Below, piece by piece: positions 49,610-58,769 of a stretch of 64,000 nt of DNA. The stretch is from Planctomycetota bacterium (GTDB lineage: Bacteria > Planctomycetota > UBA1135 > GCA-002686595). Position numbers and translations under genes: made by a program. The stretch spans positions 18,629 to 82,628 of the forward strand of contig JAQXEK010000003.1 in NCBI GenBank assembly GCA_029250885.1, given 5' to 3'. The notes beneath the pieces are model-generated. The model was given only the letters and a program-made list of their open reading frames with translations. It did not search any database and had not been told where the DNA came from. Within the stretch, counting starts at the first letter, position 1, and each line of letters starts with the position of its first letter.

Positions 49610-51049
49610 CTAGCCGAACTTTCTCTCTCGCTGTCGCTGAGTCCGCGCAACCAGGAAAATCAAGAGCACGCCCGCGCCCAACAAGCCTGACAAGGAGATC
49701 GCTGTGATTCGCGCATTCGAGGATCCGTAACCCTTCGAAGCACCGTTCGCAAAAAGACTCTCAAACCCCGGGCGATCGAGGCTGCGCCCGGCCCATTGTG
49801 CGTCGATGAGTGCATCGAGTCGCGCAGTTACGGCCTGGAGAACGTCGCCGCGATGGGCGCGGTAGCTGTCCGATTCCGTGCCCGCCAAAATGCAGAGAGC
49901 ACGCTGGAAGACATAGGCTGGGTTTACCAAGCCAAATCGAGCCACGGCTGCCTCTCGAGCGAGCTCGTCGGCCACCAGGCTGTCTGTCACATCTTCCACA
50001 AGCTTGAGGAACTCGGCTTGCTTGATAAACGTGCTCATTGCTGAAGCCGAGTAGTTCTCGCTGGATTCGTCGGGCCGTGCCAGTCCGGGCCGGCTCTTAT
50101 AGAAGCCCTCTTCAAATTCGTCGAGAGAACTAAGCAGGATCTCGTAGCGCTCGGAGCGAAGCGTGGTCGTCAGCTCGGTTGCGAACAGAACGGGATGGCT
50201 CTGGCTGACCGTCTGCCGCACTGCGGCAGGGACAAGGACACAGATGCTAAGCCAGAGGCCGACCATCCAGAGAGCCGCTGTGGACGTCCCCGCACCACCT
50301 GCCAGCACCATGCTAAACAGCACTCCCCAAAGGACCGTATAGCCGAGCGACAGACCGGCGAAAGTCAGCCAACTCGAAAACGAGTCGCCCATGGCCCCGG
50401 ACCAAAATCCACCCACAAGGCATAACAGCAAGACCAGTCCCGCGACAATCAGGATGGGCAGCGAGACTCGCTGGATCATCCATCGGGCGGAAGAGGGAAC
50501 CTGGGTGCGCACCAATCGCATCATGCCCAAATCGCGCTCGAGTCCCCCGACATCGAACAGCAGGATCAGCAGCAAGAGCGGCGTGAGGTATGCCAATACA
50601 AAGACCAGGTCGAAGTTGCCCGCCAAGAGCTTCTCCGCGTTGCCGAGCGTGCCCGGGTCACTGGTCTCGAAGGGTCTTGCACCAGTGGTCGCCGATATGG
50701 ATGCCCAGGACCCTCGGATGTCGGAGATCCCGATGGCCAGAGCTGAAAGTGGCTCGGGCTTCATCGTCCAGTAGGCGGCGGCATAGCTATCTGCCCAGCG
50801 GGGCTGGGAGACATCGATGTAGGTACGGTCGGCTGGCCCCGTCTCCCCGGCATCAAACCAACCCAGCGCCTCGGTCCGCCTCTCCGTTTGACGAGTCTGG
50901 AGCTCCTCGAGGGTCTGCTCCCACTTCCCGACGTGCTGGACTCCCGAACCGATCGCGTACACGCCGCAAAGTACGAAGATGATGATCGCGGTAGCGCGCA
51001 TCGGAGACCTGGTGATGCGCAACCATTCGAACTGCAACAAGTGGATCAT
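49610..51049 (-). CDS. ABC transporter permease, DUF3526-type (second copy)
   Basis: 479 residues, ABC-2-like permease. The first helix (RATAIIIFVLCGVYAIGSG) is followed by a ~130-residue extracytoplasmic domain, then five or so helices (FVLAYLTPLLLLILLFDVG, LPILIVAGLVLLLCLVGGFW, FAGLSLGYTVLWGVLFSMVL and others) and a C-terminal helix. The GGLERDLGMMRLV segment between helices corresponds to the ATPase-coupling region of this family. ATG 51049 overlaps the preceding permease stop by 4 bp (ATGA), which fixes the start. It pairs with the next permease and the ATPase to form an exporter of unknown substrate. Confidence 0.85.
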   Translation of the reverse strand: MIHLLQFEWLRITRSPMRATAIIIFVLCGVYAIGSGVQHVGKWEQTLEELQTRQTERRTEALGWFDAGETGPADRTYIDVSQPRWADSYAAAYWTMKPEPLSALAIGISDIRGSWASISATTGARPFETSDPGTLGNAEKLLAGNFDLVFVLAYLTPLLLLILLFDVGGLERDLGMMRLVRTQVPSSARWMIQRVSLPILIVAGLVLLLCLVGGFWSGAMGDSFSSWLTFAGLSLGYTVLWGVLFSMVLAGGAGTSTAALWMVGLWLSICVLVPAAVRQTVSQSHPVLFATELTTTLRSERYEILLSSLDEFEEGFYKSRPGLARPDESSENYSASAMSTFIKQAEFLKLVEDVTDSLVADELAREAAVARFGLVNPAYVFQRALCILAGTESDSYRAHRGDVLQAVTARLDALIDAQWAGRSLDRPGFESLFANGASKGYGSSNARITAISLSGLLGAGVLLIFLVARTQRQRERKFG

Positions 51050-52479
51050 CGGCCTGCCCCCACGACGGGAATGCGGTTGGCTCTCGTAGAAAGAAGAGCG
51101 ACGGAAAGTCCAAGCCAAAGAAGGAGAGAGACTAACTCCGGCCAGCGATGGCTAAGGGCAAAGCCCGTAGTCTGGGGCTGGAAGCGGAAATCCGCGATAG
51201 CCGAGTAGTCGACCTTCTCGCGCGTCCACCTGCCGTCTTCGCCCCGACTGCCGGCCTTGGCATCCAAGTCGTTCAGGATCAAGACGAGCTCGCGACGATA
51301 GTCTTCGGCTTGGCGTTGGAACTGAGCGTCGTGGAACTGGTCCGTACCGGCAAAGGCCATGCTTAGGCCTCGCACCGCAAGGAATGGGTTCAAGAAGGAA
51401 GCCGCCTGGACGACTCCGATTTGGTTGCGGACAACTTCATGTCGGCTCCCAAAGTGCTCGTCCCACACAAGGTTTCCATAGTCCTCATCGGCTTGCATCA
51501 GCAGCCCGCCAACGTTGACGGGCAGCTCGCTGACTTCGTCGACTCCGTAGTCGGCCAAGATCTTCGCGAGAAGCTCGTTGCGCCTCTCGTCGGCTGGATC
51601 GTGACCATCGAGCCCCTGGGCGCGATCCTCCTTCATTCCGTCCTCAAACTGGACTTGCGAATCCAGGGGGAACAACTGAGAACCAAGCTGAGCCGTCATC
51701 CGGGGCATCAACACAGTGGCCCCGAGCCAAGCGATCGTCAGGACGGCAAGTGCACTGCGGGCATCCGCGATTCGCGCGGAGATCCAGACGGACCCAAGCA
51801 CTACGATCAGCAAGTGGATCGCATGGCTGCCGCTGAACATCATCAGCCTCGCCAATGTGTCCCCCGTGTAGGTGCTGCCCGCCATGACATCAAAAATGAC
51901 TTGGGCGGAGACAAGGGCCGCGAGGAAAAGCAGCGCGAGGGCCCAGTAGGCCAGGGCCTTCCCCAACAGGACCGTGCGCATCGAAACGCCCTGGGCAATC
52001 AGCATCCTTAGCAGCCCCGCCTCTCGGTCGCGCGCTACGGATGAGAAGGCGGTAAACGCCAAGAGCAATGGAATGATCTGGGCCAAGATGATTCCCGCAT
52101 CGAAGGCGCCCAATCTCACCAGGGAGCTCCACGTGGATGCGTCGGAATGTGCTGGGGGATTTTGAACGTGAGCTTCTACCCGAAGCACCTTACCCGTGAA
52201 CGGCATGACACCGGAATCGAGCATGGCCAGCGCTCCATTGGGCTTGTACACGAAGCTGCCATAGTGCGCCACGGCGTGGGCGGACAGATTCTCAATGGAC
52301 TCCCACTGCTCGCGCGCCACCTCCACCGCATCAGCGCGCCCCTTGGCCGTGGTGCTTTGATTGTTGACACCGATCCAGACAGAGATAATCAGCGTAACCA
52401 GCGCAATAGACACCAGCGCGACGACACGGCCGTCGCCACAAATCGCACGAAGTTCCAGCCGAAAGAAGCGTGCAATCAT
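51046..52479 (-). CDS. ABC transporter permease, DUF3526-type (first copy)
   Basis: 477 residues with the same plan as the following permease: a short cytoplasmic N-terminus (MIARFFRLELRAICGDGR), helix 1 (VVALVSIALVTLIISVWIGV), a large extracytoplasmic loop, then a bundle with the coupling segment SSVARDREAGLLRMLIAQG. The two permeases are diverged paralogues and would form a heterodimer. Start and stop both overlap the neighbouring genes by 4 bp, so ATPase, permease 1 and permease 2 are made in strict succession. Confidence 0.85.
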   Translation of the reverse strand: MIARFFRLELRAICGDGRVVALVSIALVTLIISVWIGVNNQSTTAKGRADAVEVAREQWESIENLSAHAVAHYGSFVYKPNGALAMLDSGVMPFTGKVLRVEAHVQNPPAHSDASTWSSLVRLGAFDAGIILAQIIPLLLAFTAFSSVARDREAGLLRMLIAQGVSMRTVLLGKALAYWALALLFLAALVSAQVIFDVMAGSTYTGDTLARLMMFSGSHAIHLLIVVLGSVWISARIADARSALAVLTIAWLGATVLMPRMTAQLGSQLFPLDSQVQFEDGMKEDRAQGLDGHDPADERRNELLAKILADYGVDEVSELPVNVGGLLMQADEDYGNLVWDEHFGSRHEVVRNQIGVVQAASFLNPFLAVRGLSMAFAGTDQFHDAQFQRQAEDYRRELVLILNDLDAKAGSRGEDGRWTREKVDYSAIADFRFQPQTTGFALSHRWPELVSLLLWLGLSVALLSTRANRIPVVGAGR

Positions 52480-53189
52480 CCGTTCACCTGCATCTCTTCC
52501 AGGTAGATGTTCTCCAGGTCGTTGGCGCTCATCGACTGGGGGTCGAGCTGCTGGACCAGCTTGCCGCCGCGAAGGATGACCACGCGGTCGCAGGTCTCCT
52601 TGGCACGGAATAAATCATGGGTCGCCATCAGGACAGCTGCACCGTCGTCCGCAACCTTGCGCACCAGCATGGACAGCTCATGACTGGCGTGGGGGTCGAG
52701 CCCCGACGCGGGCTCGTCCAAGATTAGCGCCTTGGCGTCCTTCGAGTTCGCGATGGCGATGCCAACCTTTTGGCGCATGCCCTTGGAGAAGGTCGAGACG
52801 CGACGATCAATCGCACTACTTGCCAAGCCCGCATGAACAAGGCGTTCGGTCGCTTCGCTCTTCGAAAACTCGATCTCCGCAAGGGCCGCAAAGTGCCGGA
52901 GGTTCTCACAGGCAGAGAGGAACGGATACAAGGCGACGTTCTCGGGGATGTACCCAATCCGCCGACGAGCCTCGTCAGGATCTTGAACCACATCGACGCC
53001 GTCAATCACCACCGAACCGGAGTCCGGCTGCAGAAACCCCGCCAGAATGTGGATTGTCGTCGTCTTTCCGGCCCCATTGGGCCCAAGCAAGCCAAGGACC
53101 TCGCCTGGCTGCACGGTGAGAGTCAGCGACTGCAACGCCTTGGTTGGGCCGTAAGACTTGCTGGTGTTCTGGATGTCAATCATGGTCAT
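52476..53189 (-). CDS. ABC transporter ATP-binding protein
   Basis: 237 residues, complete ABC ATPase: Walker A GPNGAGKTTT (about residues 38-47), signature FSKGMRQKVGIA, Walker B ALILDEPASGLDP, and the switch His in VLMATHDLFRAKE. It has the short form typical of CcmA/NosF-like and DUF3526-linked exporters. It drives the two permeases that follow with 4-bp overlaps. The start is ATG 53189 or the second ATG at 53183; neither has a clear ribosome-binding site. It is 72 bp after the MerC-like gene, so it is probably in the same Fur-controlled unit. Confidence 0.92.
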   Translation of the reverse strand: MTMIDIQNTSKSYGPTKALQSLTLTVQPGEVLGLLGPNGAGKTTTIHILAGFLQPDSGSVVIDGVDVVQDPDEARRRIGYIPENVALYPFLSACENLRHFAALAEIEFSKSEATERLVHAGLASSAIDRRVSTFSKGMRQKVGIAIANSKDAKALILDEPASGLDPHASHELSMLVRKVADDGAAVLMATHDLFRAKETCDRVVILRGGKLVQQLDPQSMSANDLENIYLEEMQVNG

Positions 53190-53261
53190 ATCGAGGTCGC
53201 CTCGTTTGAGGCCTGCTTGGAAGCAAAGCAGATGGCTTGCGGACTTCTTGGGGTCGTTTTG

Positions 53262-53747
53262 TTAAATGCACTGAGCGCAACAGCGCCGATTGGTGAAGTG
53301 AGCGATGACCAGGGCAAAGCTGCCAAGCAGGGTCACGAACACCGCTGGAGGGAAGTGGAGGGTGCTCTCCCCCATCGCATCAACGACAACTGTTGGGCAG
53401 CAATCGACGCAACTAGCCGCACCAGCGACAACGGCATCGGCTGAGCTCTTTGGGAGGTAAGGGAGCACACTCCCAGCAAGGACCAGCAGGATCCCTGAGG
53501 ATGCAGACGTCAGGACAAGACGGCTCTTGTGCCGGCGGTAACCCATGAACAACGTAGTGAGCGCAAGGGGCACGACGGCGAGTGCCATTAGCGCATGGGA
53601 ACTAGGGTGAGCCCATATATCTGCCACACTGGGAAGCAATAGAAACACGAGCGGGGCCGCGAGACAATGTGCGGCACAGACCGTGGATGCCAACGTACCC
53701 AGCCGGTCCCAGTCCAATCCCATGATCGTTCGATGACTTGAATTCAT
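53262..53747 (-). CDS. MerC-domain membrane protein
   Basis: 161 residues from ATG 53747, which overlaps the stop of the Fur-family gene by 4 bp (ATGA). Four hydrophobic segments are visible. The MerC pattern is TVCAAHCLAAPLVFLLLPSV in helix 1, with Cys residues suited to metal binding. Two extra Cys clusters, SCVDCCPTVVV in a loop and RRCCAQC at the C-terminus, make it unusually Cys-rich. MerC proteins move mercury, but chromosomal members next to Fur/Zur regulators are thought to act in zinc or other metal handling; the metal is not determined here. Confidence 0.8.
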   Translation of the reverse strand: MNSSHRTIMGLDWDRLGTLASTVCAAHCLAAPLVFLLLPSVADIWAHPSSHALMALAVVPLALTTLFMGYRRHKSRLVLTSASSGILLVLAGSVLPYLPKSSADAVVAGAASCVDCCPTVVVDAMGESTLHFPPAVFVTLLGSFALVIAHFTNRRCCAQCI

Positions 53748-54112
53748 GATGCCTCGCGGCAATCCGCGCAGTTTCCGTACAGCAAAATCTCGTGGTTGGT
53801 CATTTCAAATCCGTCTGGTAGAAGCTTTTCAAGCGAACGTACGCAGCCTATAAGGTCAAAAGCGCGGCTACAGGCCGAGCAAAGAAAATGATGGTGGTGC
53901 GCCAAGTCGGCGGCCTCGTACCGAACCGACCCTGGCTCAAGCCCCACAGCCACCAGGCGCCCCTCATCCACCCCGCGGTTTAGTGCGCGATAAACCGTCG
54001 CCAAGCCGATTCCAGACTGGTTGGCCCGCATCCGCTCCCACAACTCGTTGGCGGACATAGGCCCATCTGATCGGTGGAGTTCATCCATGACTTGGTCTTG
54101 CCTTCGGCTCAT
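53744..54112 (-). CDS. Fur-family metal-responsive regulator (Fur/Zur-like)
   Basis: 122 residues from ATG 54112 (MSRRQDQVMDELHR); a GTG at 54145 in the same frame would add 11 residues and is less likely because it would place the operator inside the gene. The N-terminal winged helix (MSANELWERMRANQSGIGLATVYRALNRGV) has the family's LATVYRALN recognition helix. The C-terminal half has the metal site HHHHFLCSACSRAF and a second Cys pair, NCADC, for structural zinc. It probably represses its own operon with the MerC-like and ABC genes when metal is sufficient. Iron, zinc or another metal cannot be decided from sequence. Confidence 0.88.
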   Translation of the reverse strand: MSRRQDQVMDELHRSDGPMSANELWERMRANQSGIGLATVYRALNRGVDEGRLVAVGLEPGSVRYEAADLAHHHHFLCSACSRAFDLIGCVRSLEKLLPDGFEMTNHEILLYGNCADCREAS

Positions 54113-54121
54113 GGCGAAAAA

Positions 54122-54137
54122 TGATAATCCATTATCA
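54122..54137. promoter_or_regulatory. Fur-like operator palindrome
   Basis: A perfect inverted repeat TGATAAT-CC-ATTATCA, 9 bp upstream of the chosen start of the Fur-family gene. Classical Fur boxes have 7-1-7 symmetry with nearly the same half-sites; here the spacer is 2 bp. A further ATCACTTATCAC stretch lies directly outside it. The position suits autorepression. Confidence 0.7.
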
Positions 54138-54358
54138 CTTATCACTCAAGCTAGTCACCCGCAATTTCGACCCAAGACCGCACTCACCTACCGCTTCACC
54201 CCGGTAACGCTTTACGCGAATCTAAGCCCCCCCCTTGGCGCAGTCGCCCCCAGCGATTACTCTAAGCCCGCCGTCGCGCTGCAAGGCAGGCACCTCGCGT
54301 GTCTAGCCCCAGCGCACAGTCGAAAACTGGCATCGCCAGCGATCCCACGGCACCCCAT

Positions 54359-54434
<76 letters not shown>

Positions 54435-54566
54435 CACAAACCACTTGTGGGTAAAAGGGCTAGGGCGGCGAGGGACCGTGCAATATTCAAGTCCATCAGG
54501 TTCATGAGATCAGCTTGACAATTCCGTGAAGGCGTCTCGAAGCAACTAGCTGAGCCATCAGCACAA

Positions 54567-55222
54567 ATGTCGGCCTGGGAGGCACGGCCGGCTATCCCCG
54601 AAGACTTGCAAGACAAAATTCGCGAGGTGGTCACACCATTCGAGCACACACCGAAACACAAGAACCTTGTCATAGCAGGCGTGGACGGAAGCGGCGACTA
54701 TCCTGCACTAAGCTATGCCGACTCTTTTGTGTACATATCTACGGCTACTGCGACGACCTATGAATCAGACTCAACAAGCGGTCTAAGGGAAGTCGGTCCA
54801 CAGTCCGAGCCTCTTATCGATTTCGCATGGCTCCCAGAGAGCAACGAGCAACGCACGGCAAACATTGATGCGGCTTTTTCTCGGCTTGTAGGCGTACCTA
54901 TTGAAAGCGTCTTAGAGCAGTCTGACTATCTTCAGCTAAAGGGGATGGGGCAGAGCGTTTCATCGGCCGTAAAGCACCTTGTTCGCCAGTCGAGGCCGCA
55001 TTGGCTCGCAGAATCCTGAATCGGATGAGCGAGATAGGCATGCCAGAGTCGGTTGTAGTCGTTGCGTGACGAGCGAAGGGTGGGGACCATGCAAGCTCGC
55101 CCAGCATTGCGAACCAACGCCACGACGAGTCCTTGTCGGCATTCCGCTCCGACAGCAACGATCATCTCTTCGGCTGGACAAATTGGCTGGATCTGATCTA
55201 CTCGAATCTAGACCCAACCTAG
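54567..55222 (+). pseudogene. Decayed gene of unknown function
   Basis: The intact first part (54567-55019, 150 codons) begins MSAWEARPAIPEDLQDKI and contains NLVIAGVDGSGDYPALSYAD, an Asp-rich strand start. Near 54980-54995 the protein-like signal moves to another frame (EAALARRILNRMSEIGMPESVVVVA). That frame is stopped by a TGA at 55070-55072 and then continues convincingly (GGDHASSPSIANQRHDE, LFGWTNWLDLIYSNLD) to a TAG at 55220-55222. One frameshift plus one nonsense codon points to a broken ~215-residue protein. The family is not recognised; the VDGS strand recalls nuclease folds, but this is weak. It is directly downstream of the tRNA, inside the island. Confidence 0.6.
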
Positions 55223-55264
55223 TCGCCCATTCGTGAGAGGCTGTAACCGCTCTGGCCTCTGGTT

Positions 55265-56506
55265 CTATTTTGCGCGAACTGTGAAGGCATTGCCCTCACG
55301 CTCAACAGGTTCGAACTCGAAGCCCATGAAGCGCAAGGTTCTCTCGATCTCTTGGCGCACAACGACAGTAGAGCGCGACATCGTGAAATCGATGCTGAGC
55401 ACGCCCGCACTGTTGCTCGTCTCGGCGTCTTCGGCCAGGATGCGGACCAATAGGCCCTCGATCTCATTGCGCTGCTGAGCGTCGAAGCCGATGCACGTCA
55501 AGCTGTAGTCCTTGTTGCGCCCACGCGCCTCGAGCAGACTCACTTCCTGCATACGACCTGCAGCCCAGGAGATCGCCTCGTCCGCAACGCGATCGATCAA
55601 GATTGAAGTAGATTGACGGCGAGTCAGCTGGTCGAGAGGCTCCTGGCCCGTGAAGGTCTCCGTCCCCAAGGATCGCCCGTTGAAGAGGTCATAGACGTCG
55701 AGGCGAATCGTCACATACAAATTCGTTCCCCGCTTGACCAGCTCAAGAATCGTCAGGCCATTCAACATGCGACCATGCTGGCGCAAAATAAGGAGCGGCA
55801 TCTCGTAGCGCTCGTCCTTGGCATCGCGCCAATCGGAGTCCGCCACAAATGTCATTAGAAGCTGCTCCTCCGCCTGGTGCCCCCTGTCTAAGTCAGAGGC
55901 AATCTGTAGGGAGAGGTCCTTCCACAGCTGCGGCTCGAAGCCCCGGTCGAACAGCACGCCCGAGAGCTTCTCTGTCAGGTCGTCGGTTTCAATGTCGACA
56001 TTCGTCAGTTGCTCGTCGACCTCAGTGGAGAACTTGCGCAGGGTCAAGATCGTTCGCATGCGCGAGGTCTCGATCACCGCTAGCTCGGCCAAGCGGCCCA
56101 TCAACTTGTCGCGGTTCAACTGGACTTCAAGCTTCAAGATCGCCAACTCGGAGTCTTCGGACAGGCCGGCTTGGCGGCTGTTCACCGCTGCGATGTAATC
56201 ATCCGCTCGGGAGACGATTCGATCGTAGCCATCGTTACCGGGAAAGAAATCGGCCTGCTCCAAAATACCCAGGTCGCGCAGCATCTGCTTGGCTGCAAAG
56301 GCCACGAGATCCATGCGAGCCTGTGTTTCAAGCTCGGCAATCACGGTGTCGAGCGCGTAGTCACCGAGTTCCCGGCCGACCTCCCTTGTAAAAACCGCAC
56401 CGTCACCATCGAGGCGATCAGGCTTCACGCTTTTCGGCCCTAGGCAGCCGGCAATGAGTCCTAAGAGAAGCAAATTAGATAGCAAGAAGAGTCGGTATGT
56501 GGTCAC
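55265..56506 (-). CDS. Island lipoprotein of unknown function
   Basis: 413 residues from GTG 56506, giving the signal VTTYRLFLLSNLLLLGLIAGC with a good lipobox (LIAGC); a TTG five codons upstream is the alternative. Residues ~30-170 are helical (LGDYALDTVIAELETQARMDL, LKLEVQLNRDKLMGRLAEL). Residues ~190-310 look like an alpha/beta domain of the CsgG/LpoB/FlgO kind (TNLYVTIRLDVYDLFNGRSLG, QSTSILIDRVADEAISWAAG). The C-terminal ~80 residues form another small alpha/beta domain. No enzyme motif is seen. It is the third gene of the envelope module, 33 bp after the protease gene. Confidence 0.68.
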   Translation of the reverse strand: MTTYRLFLLSNLLLLGLIAGCLGPKSVKPDRLDGDGAVFTREVGRELGDYALDTVIAELETQARMDLVAFAAKQMLRDLGILEQADFFPGNDGYDRIVSRADDYIAAVNSRQAGLSEDSELAILKLEVQLNRDKLMGRLAELAVIETSRMRTILTLRKFSTEVDEQLTNVDIETDDLTEKLSGVLFDRGFEPQLWKDLSLQIASDLDRGHQAEEQLLMTFVADSDWRDAKDERYEMPLLILRQHGRMLNGLTILELVKRGTNLYVTIRLDVYDLFNGRSLGTETFTGQEPLDQLTRRQSTSILIDRVADEAISWAAGRMQEVSLLEARGRNKDYSLTCIGFDAQQRNEIEGLLVRILAEDAETSNSAGVLSIDFTMSRSTVVVRQEIERTLRFMGFEFEPVEREGNAFTVRAK

Positions 56507-56539
56507 GGCAGGATCGTCCAAAAGAGAAGAGGGGATGAA

Positions 56540-58756
56540 CTAGAGCTCGATGCCGGCCATGCGCAGTAGGTCCGCGGCTTGGGCAATCGGGATTAGGAAG
56601 TTGAGGCCTGGATCGGCAATGGTCATCGTGCCGGAGACGGTGCTGTAGCGTTGAACACGGCCCGCGACCACGACCCCAAGCACCCGCCCATCCAGCCCGA
56701 ATGCTGGACCACCGGAGTTGCCGGGATTGATCAAGGCGTCGGTCTGGAGCCAGCCATTGTCCCTATCGAGGGCGCTGACGATACCGGTGGTCACCGAATC
56801 GGAAAGACCGCGCGGGGCCCCGATCACAACAACACCTTCACCACGCCGAATCGCCTCCGCCTTTGGACGCAAACCGACCGAGGGAAAGCCCTGGTTGGGT
56901 AAGCGCAACAAGGCCAGGTCAAGATCGGGCTCGGACGCAATCCAAGTCGCCTCGTATTGGCGCCCGTTCTGGAAGATCGCCGTCAGGGTCACATCGGCTT
57001 GGCTCCAACCCTCGGGAGGGCCCGCAACATGATCATTGGTGACTAGGAAGCCGCGGGAGGAGACGATGAAGCCGCTGCCGTTCCAGGCCGTTCCGTCGGG
57101 CAGGCTGCCGCGAATCGTCACCACCGAACCGCCGACTTGGTCAACCAGGTCGGCAAGGTTGTTGGTCGCAGGCAAGCCCGCATCGGTATCCGAAGTCGAG
57201 GTCGGAACGCGGTCGCCAAAATGCAGGCGCACGTTCGGGACCGCGGTCGGCGCAGGCACAAAAGAGAAGGGCAGCTTGCCCACGCGCCGTGCTGAGACGA
57301 TGTCCGCCAGGAACAGCGGCGCGGCTTTCGGATAGAGCAGGGTTACGCGGGCGGCACCCTCGGTCATCTCGATGGATAGATCGCGCACCTCGGGGAAGAT
57401 CTCAAGGAAGTCGGTAAGTTCCGCAAGTGCAGCGCCACCTTCTTCGGTATTCAAACCGGTCACAAGCAAGTTGACTTCGTAGTCATCCGGCACCCCCGAG
57501 AGGACCTTGAAGCCAAGTCGGCGCCCCTGGGATGTTCCCAAACCCAAACGCGCCAACTCTGGTGTGCTAGCCACCAGGCCCCAGAGTGCAGCCCTCAGTG
57601 CCCGCGGTGAGGCTTCGATTGCCACGACGACATCCATCACGCGCGTGTCCGGGTCATAGCGCTGGGCTTCCAGCTTGGCTCCCTTCGAGGTCAGGAAGTC
57701 GAGTAGTGGCGATGCCAACAGAGCAAGATCAGCTGGGGCCAAGTCAGCGATCCGGATCTCCCAGACCTCTTGAGACCCAGCCTGGCGGTAGGCGAAGTCG
57801 AAGTTTGGATCCGGATCGACCGCCCGCCAATTGGATGCGGGCACAATCCAGTCATGCAAGGAGCGCTCGAGTGCAAGGCTACTACCCGCCGTCTCGACTT
57901 GGATCTCAAGCGCGCCGCGGGCGACATCCCGTGACAGTTGAAAGTTCAGTAGGCCTGGCTCAACGGAAATCACCGCCTCGACCTGCTCCGCAACGCTCAG
58001 CAGCTCATCGCTGGGAATTCCCAGCAGTTGAATCGATATTGCGCGGCCATTCTCCACCATGCGGTAGCTCAGATCTCCCTCGTTGCCAATCAACCGGAGC
58101 TCTGGCAACGAGTCGGCCACCACTAGGTCGAGGGCCAAGCTCGAACCCGTCCAAGCCACGCCGATCGAGATCATGGCGTCGTCCACGTCATACTCGAACA
58201 CTGCGGGCGCCTTCAAGCCAAGCCCATCTAGGCACGTCCGCAGGCGCCCGATCATGGCCACGCGAGACTCTGACAGAACACCAAAAACGAACAGGTTCAT
58301 CGGCCCCGGCGTCCAGCTCAAGAGCTGTGCGCCAAGTCCTTCCCAGACATTCTCCAGCTCGGCGGGGAGCAGCTTGTCACCCTTGGCCCTTGCGCGCTCC
58401 GCTGTCCCAGCGGTCCCGACCACGGACCGGGTCGCCACCCAAATTTCGGCACCCGCTGGCGCGGTCAAGAGGTGAAACTTGACATCTAGGTGGACCTTTG
58501 TCGCGACCCCGAACTCTTCGATCCGCTCCTCCTGCACACTCACCAAGACGTGGGTCATCTCAGCATGGATCTCGGCTTCGGTCACGATCAGCTCCACGTC
58601 ATAGCCCAGCTTCTCTAGGCCCGCGGCTGCGATGCTTTGCACGGCGCTATCACCCATCACCCCTATCAGCGGTCCGCGATCCTGAGCCTGGGCAAGCCCG
58701 CCCATCAAGAGTATGCACAGCACAGCGACTAGTCGAATCAACTTGTTTGATAGCAT
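56540..58756 (-). CDS. Exported trypsin-like serine protease with large novel N-terminal region
   Basis: 738 residues from ATG 58756 (signal MLSNKLIRLVAVLCILLMGG...AQA). Residues ~540-738 are a trypsin-like/Deg-type protease without a PDZ domain: His in LVTNDHVAG, Asp in DLDLALLRLPN, Ser in NPGNSGGPAFG. All three triad residues are present. Residues ~25-520 match no family I know. They appear to contain several repeated alpha/beta units of ~110-140 residues (compare LNFQLSRDVARGALEIQV, VNLLVTGLNTEEGGAALAEL and LFVFGVLSESRVAMIGRL), so the protein may be a sensor or substrate-holding platform for the protease. It lies 13 bp after the Cys-rich lipoprotein gene. Confidence 0.8.
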   Translation of the reverse strand: MLSNKLIRLVAVLCILLMGGLAQAQDRGPLIGVMGDSAVQSIAAAGLEKLGYDVELIVTEAEIHAEMTHVLVSVQEERIEEFGVATKVHLDVKFHLLTAPAGAEIWVATRSVVGTAGTAERARAKGDKLLPAELENVWEGLGAQLLSWTPGPMNLFVFGVLSESRVAMIGRLRTCLDGLGLKAPAVFEYDVDDAMISIGVAWTGSSLALDLVVADSLPELRLIGNEGDLSYRMVENGRAISIQLLGIPSDELLSVAEQVEAVISVEPGLLNFQLSRDVARGALEIQVETAGSSLALERSLHDWIVPASNWRAVDPDPNFDFAYRQAGSQEVWEIRIADLAPADLALLASPLLDFLTSKGAKLEAQRYDPDTRVMDVVVAIEASPRALRAALWGLVASTPELARLGLGTSQGRRLGFKVLSGVPDDYEVNLLVTGLNTEEGGAALAELTDFLEIFPEVRDLSIEMTEGAARVTLLYPKAAPLFLADIVSARRVGKLPFSFVPAPTAVPNVRLHFGDRVPTSTSDTDAGLPATNNLADLVDQVGGSVVTIRGSLPDGTAWNGSGFIVSSRGFLVTNDHVAGPPEGWSQADVTLTAIFQNGRQYEATWIASEPDLDLALLRLPNQGFPSVGLRPKAEAIRRGEGVVVIGAPRGLSDSVTTGIVSALDRDNGWLQTDALINPGNSGGPAFGLDGRVLGVVVAGRVQRYSTVSGTMTIADPGLNFLIPIAQAADLLRMAGIEL

Positions 58757-58769
58757 GCGCAAGCCCCCC

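Noticed and set aside
55070..55072. TGA in the decayed island gene as a second selenocysteine codon
   Set aside because: The same gene also has a frameshift, the site is VVVVA-stop-RAKGG with no redox motif, and I saw no hairpin with suitable spacing; decay is simpler.
54979..55236. 85-codon plus-strand frame beginning MFASRGRIGSQNPES
   Set aside because: It overlaps the pseudogene in a third phase, has biased Arg/Ser/Cys composition and no ribosome-binding site.
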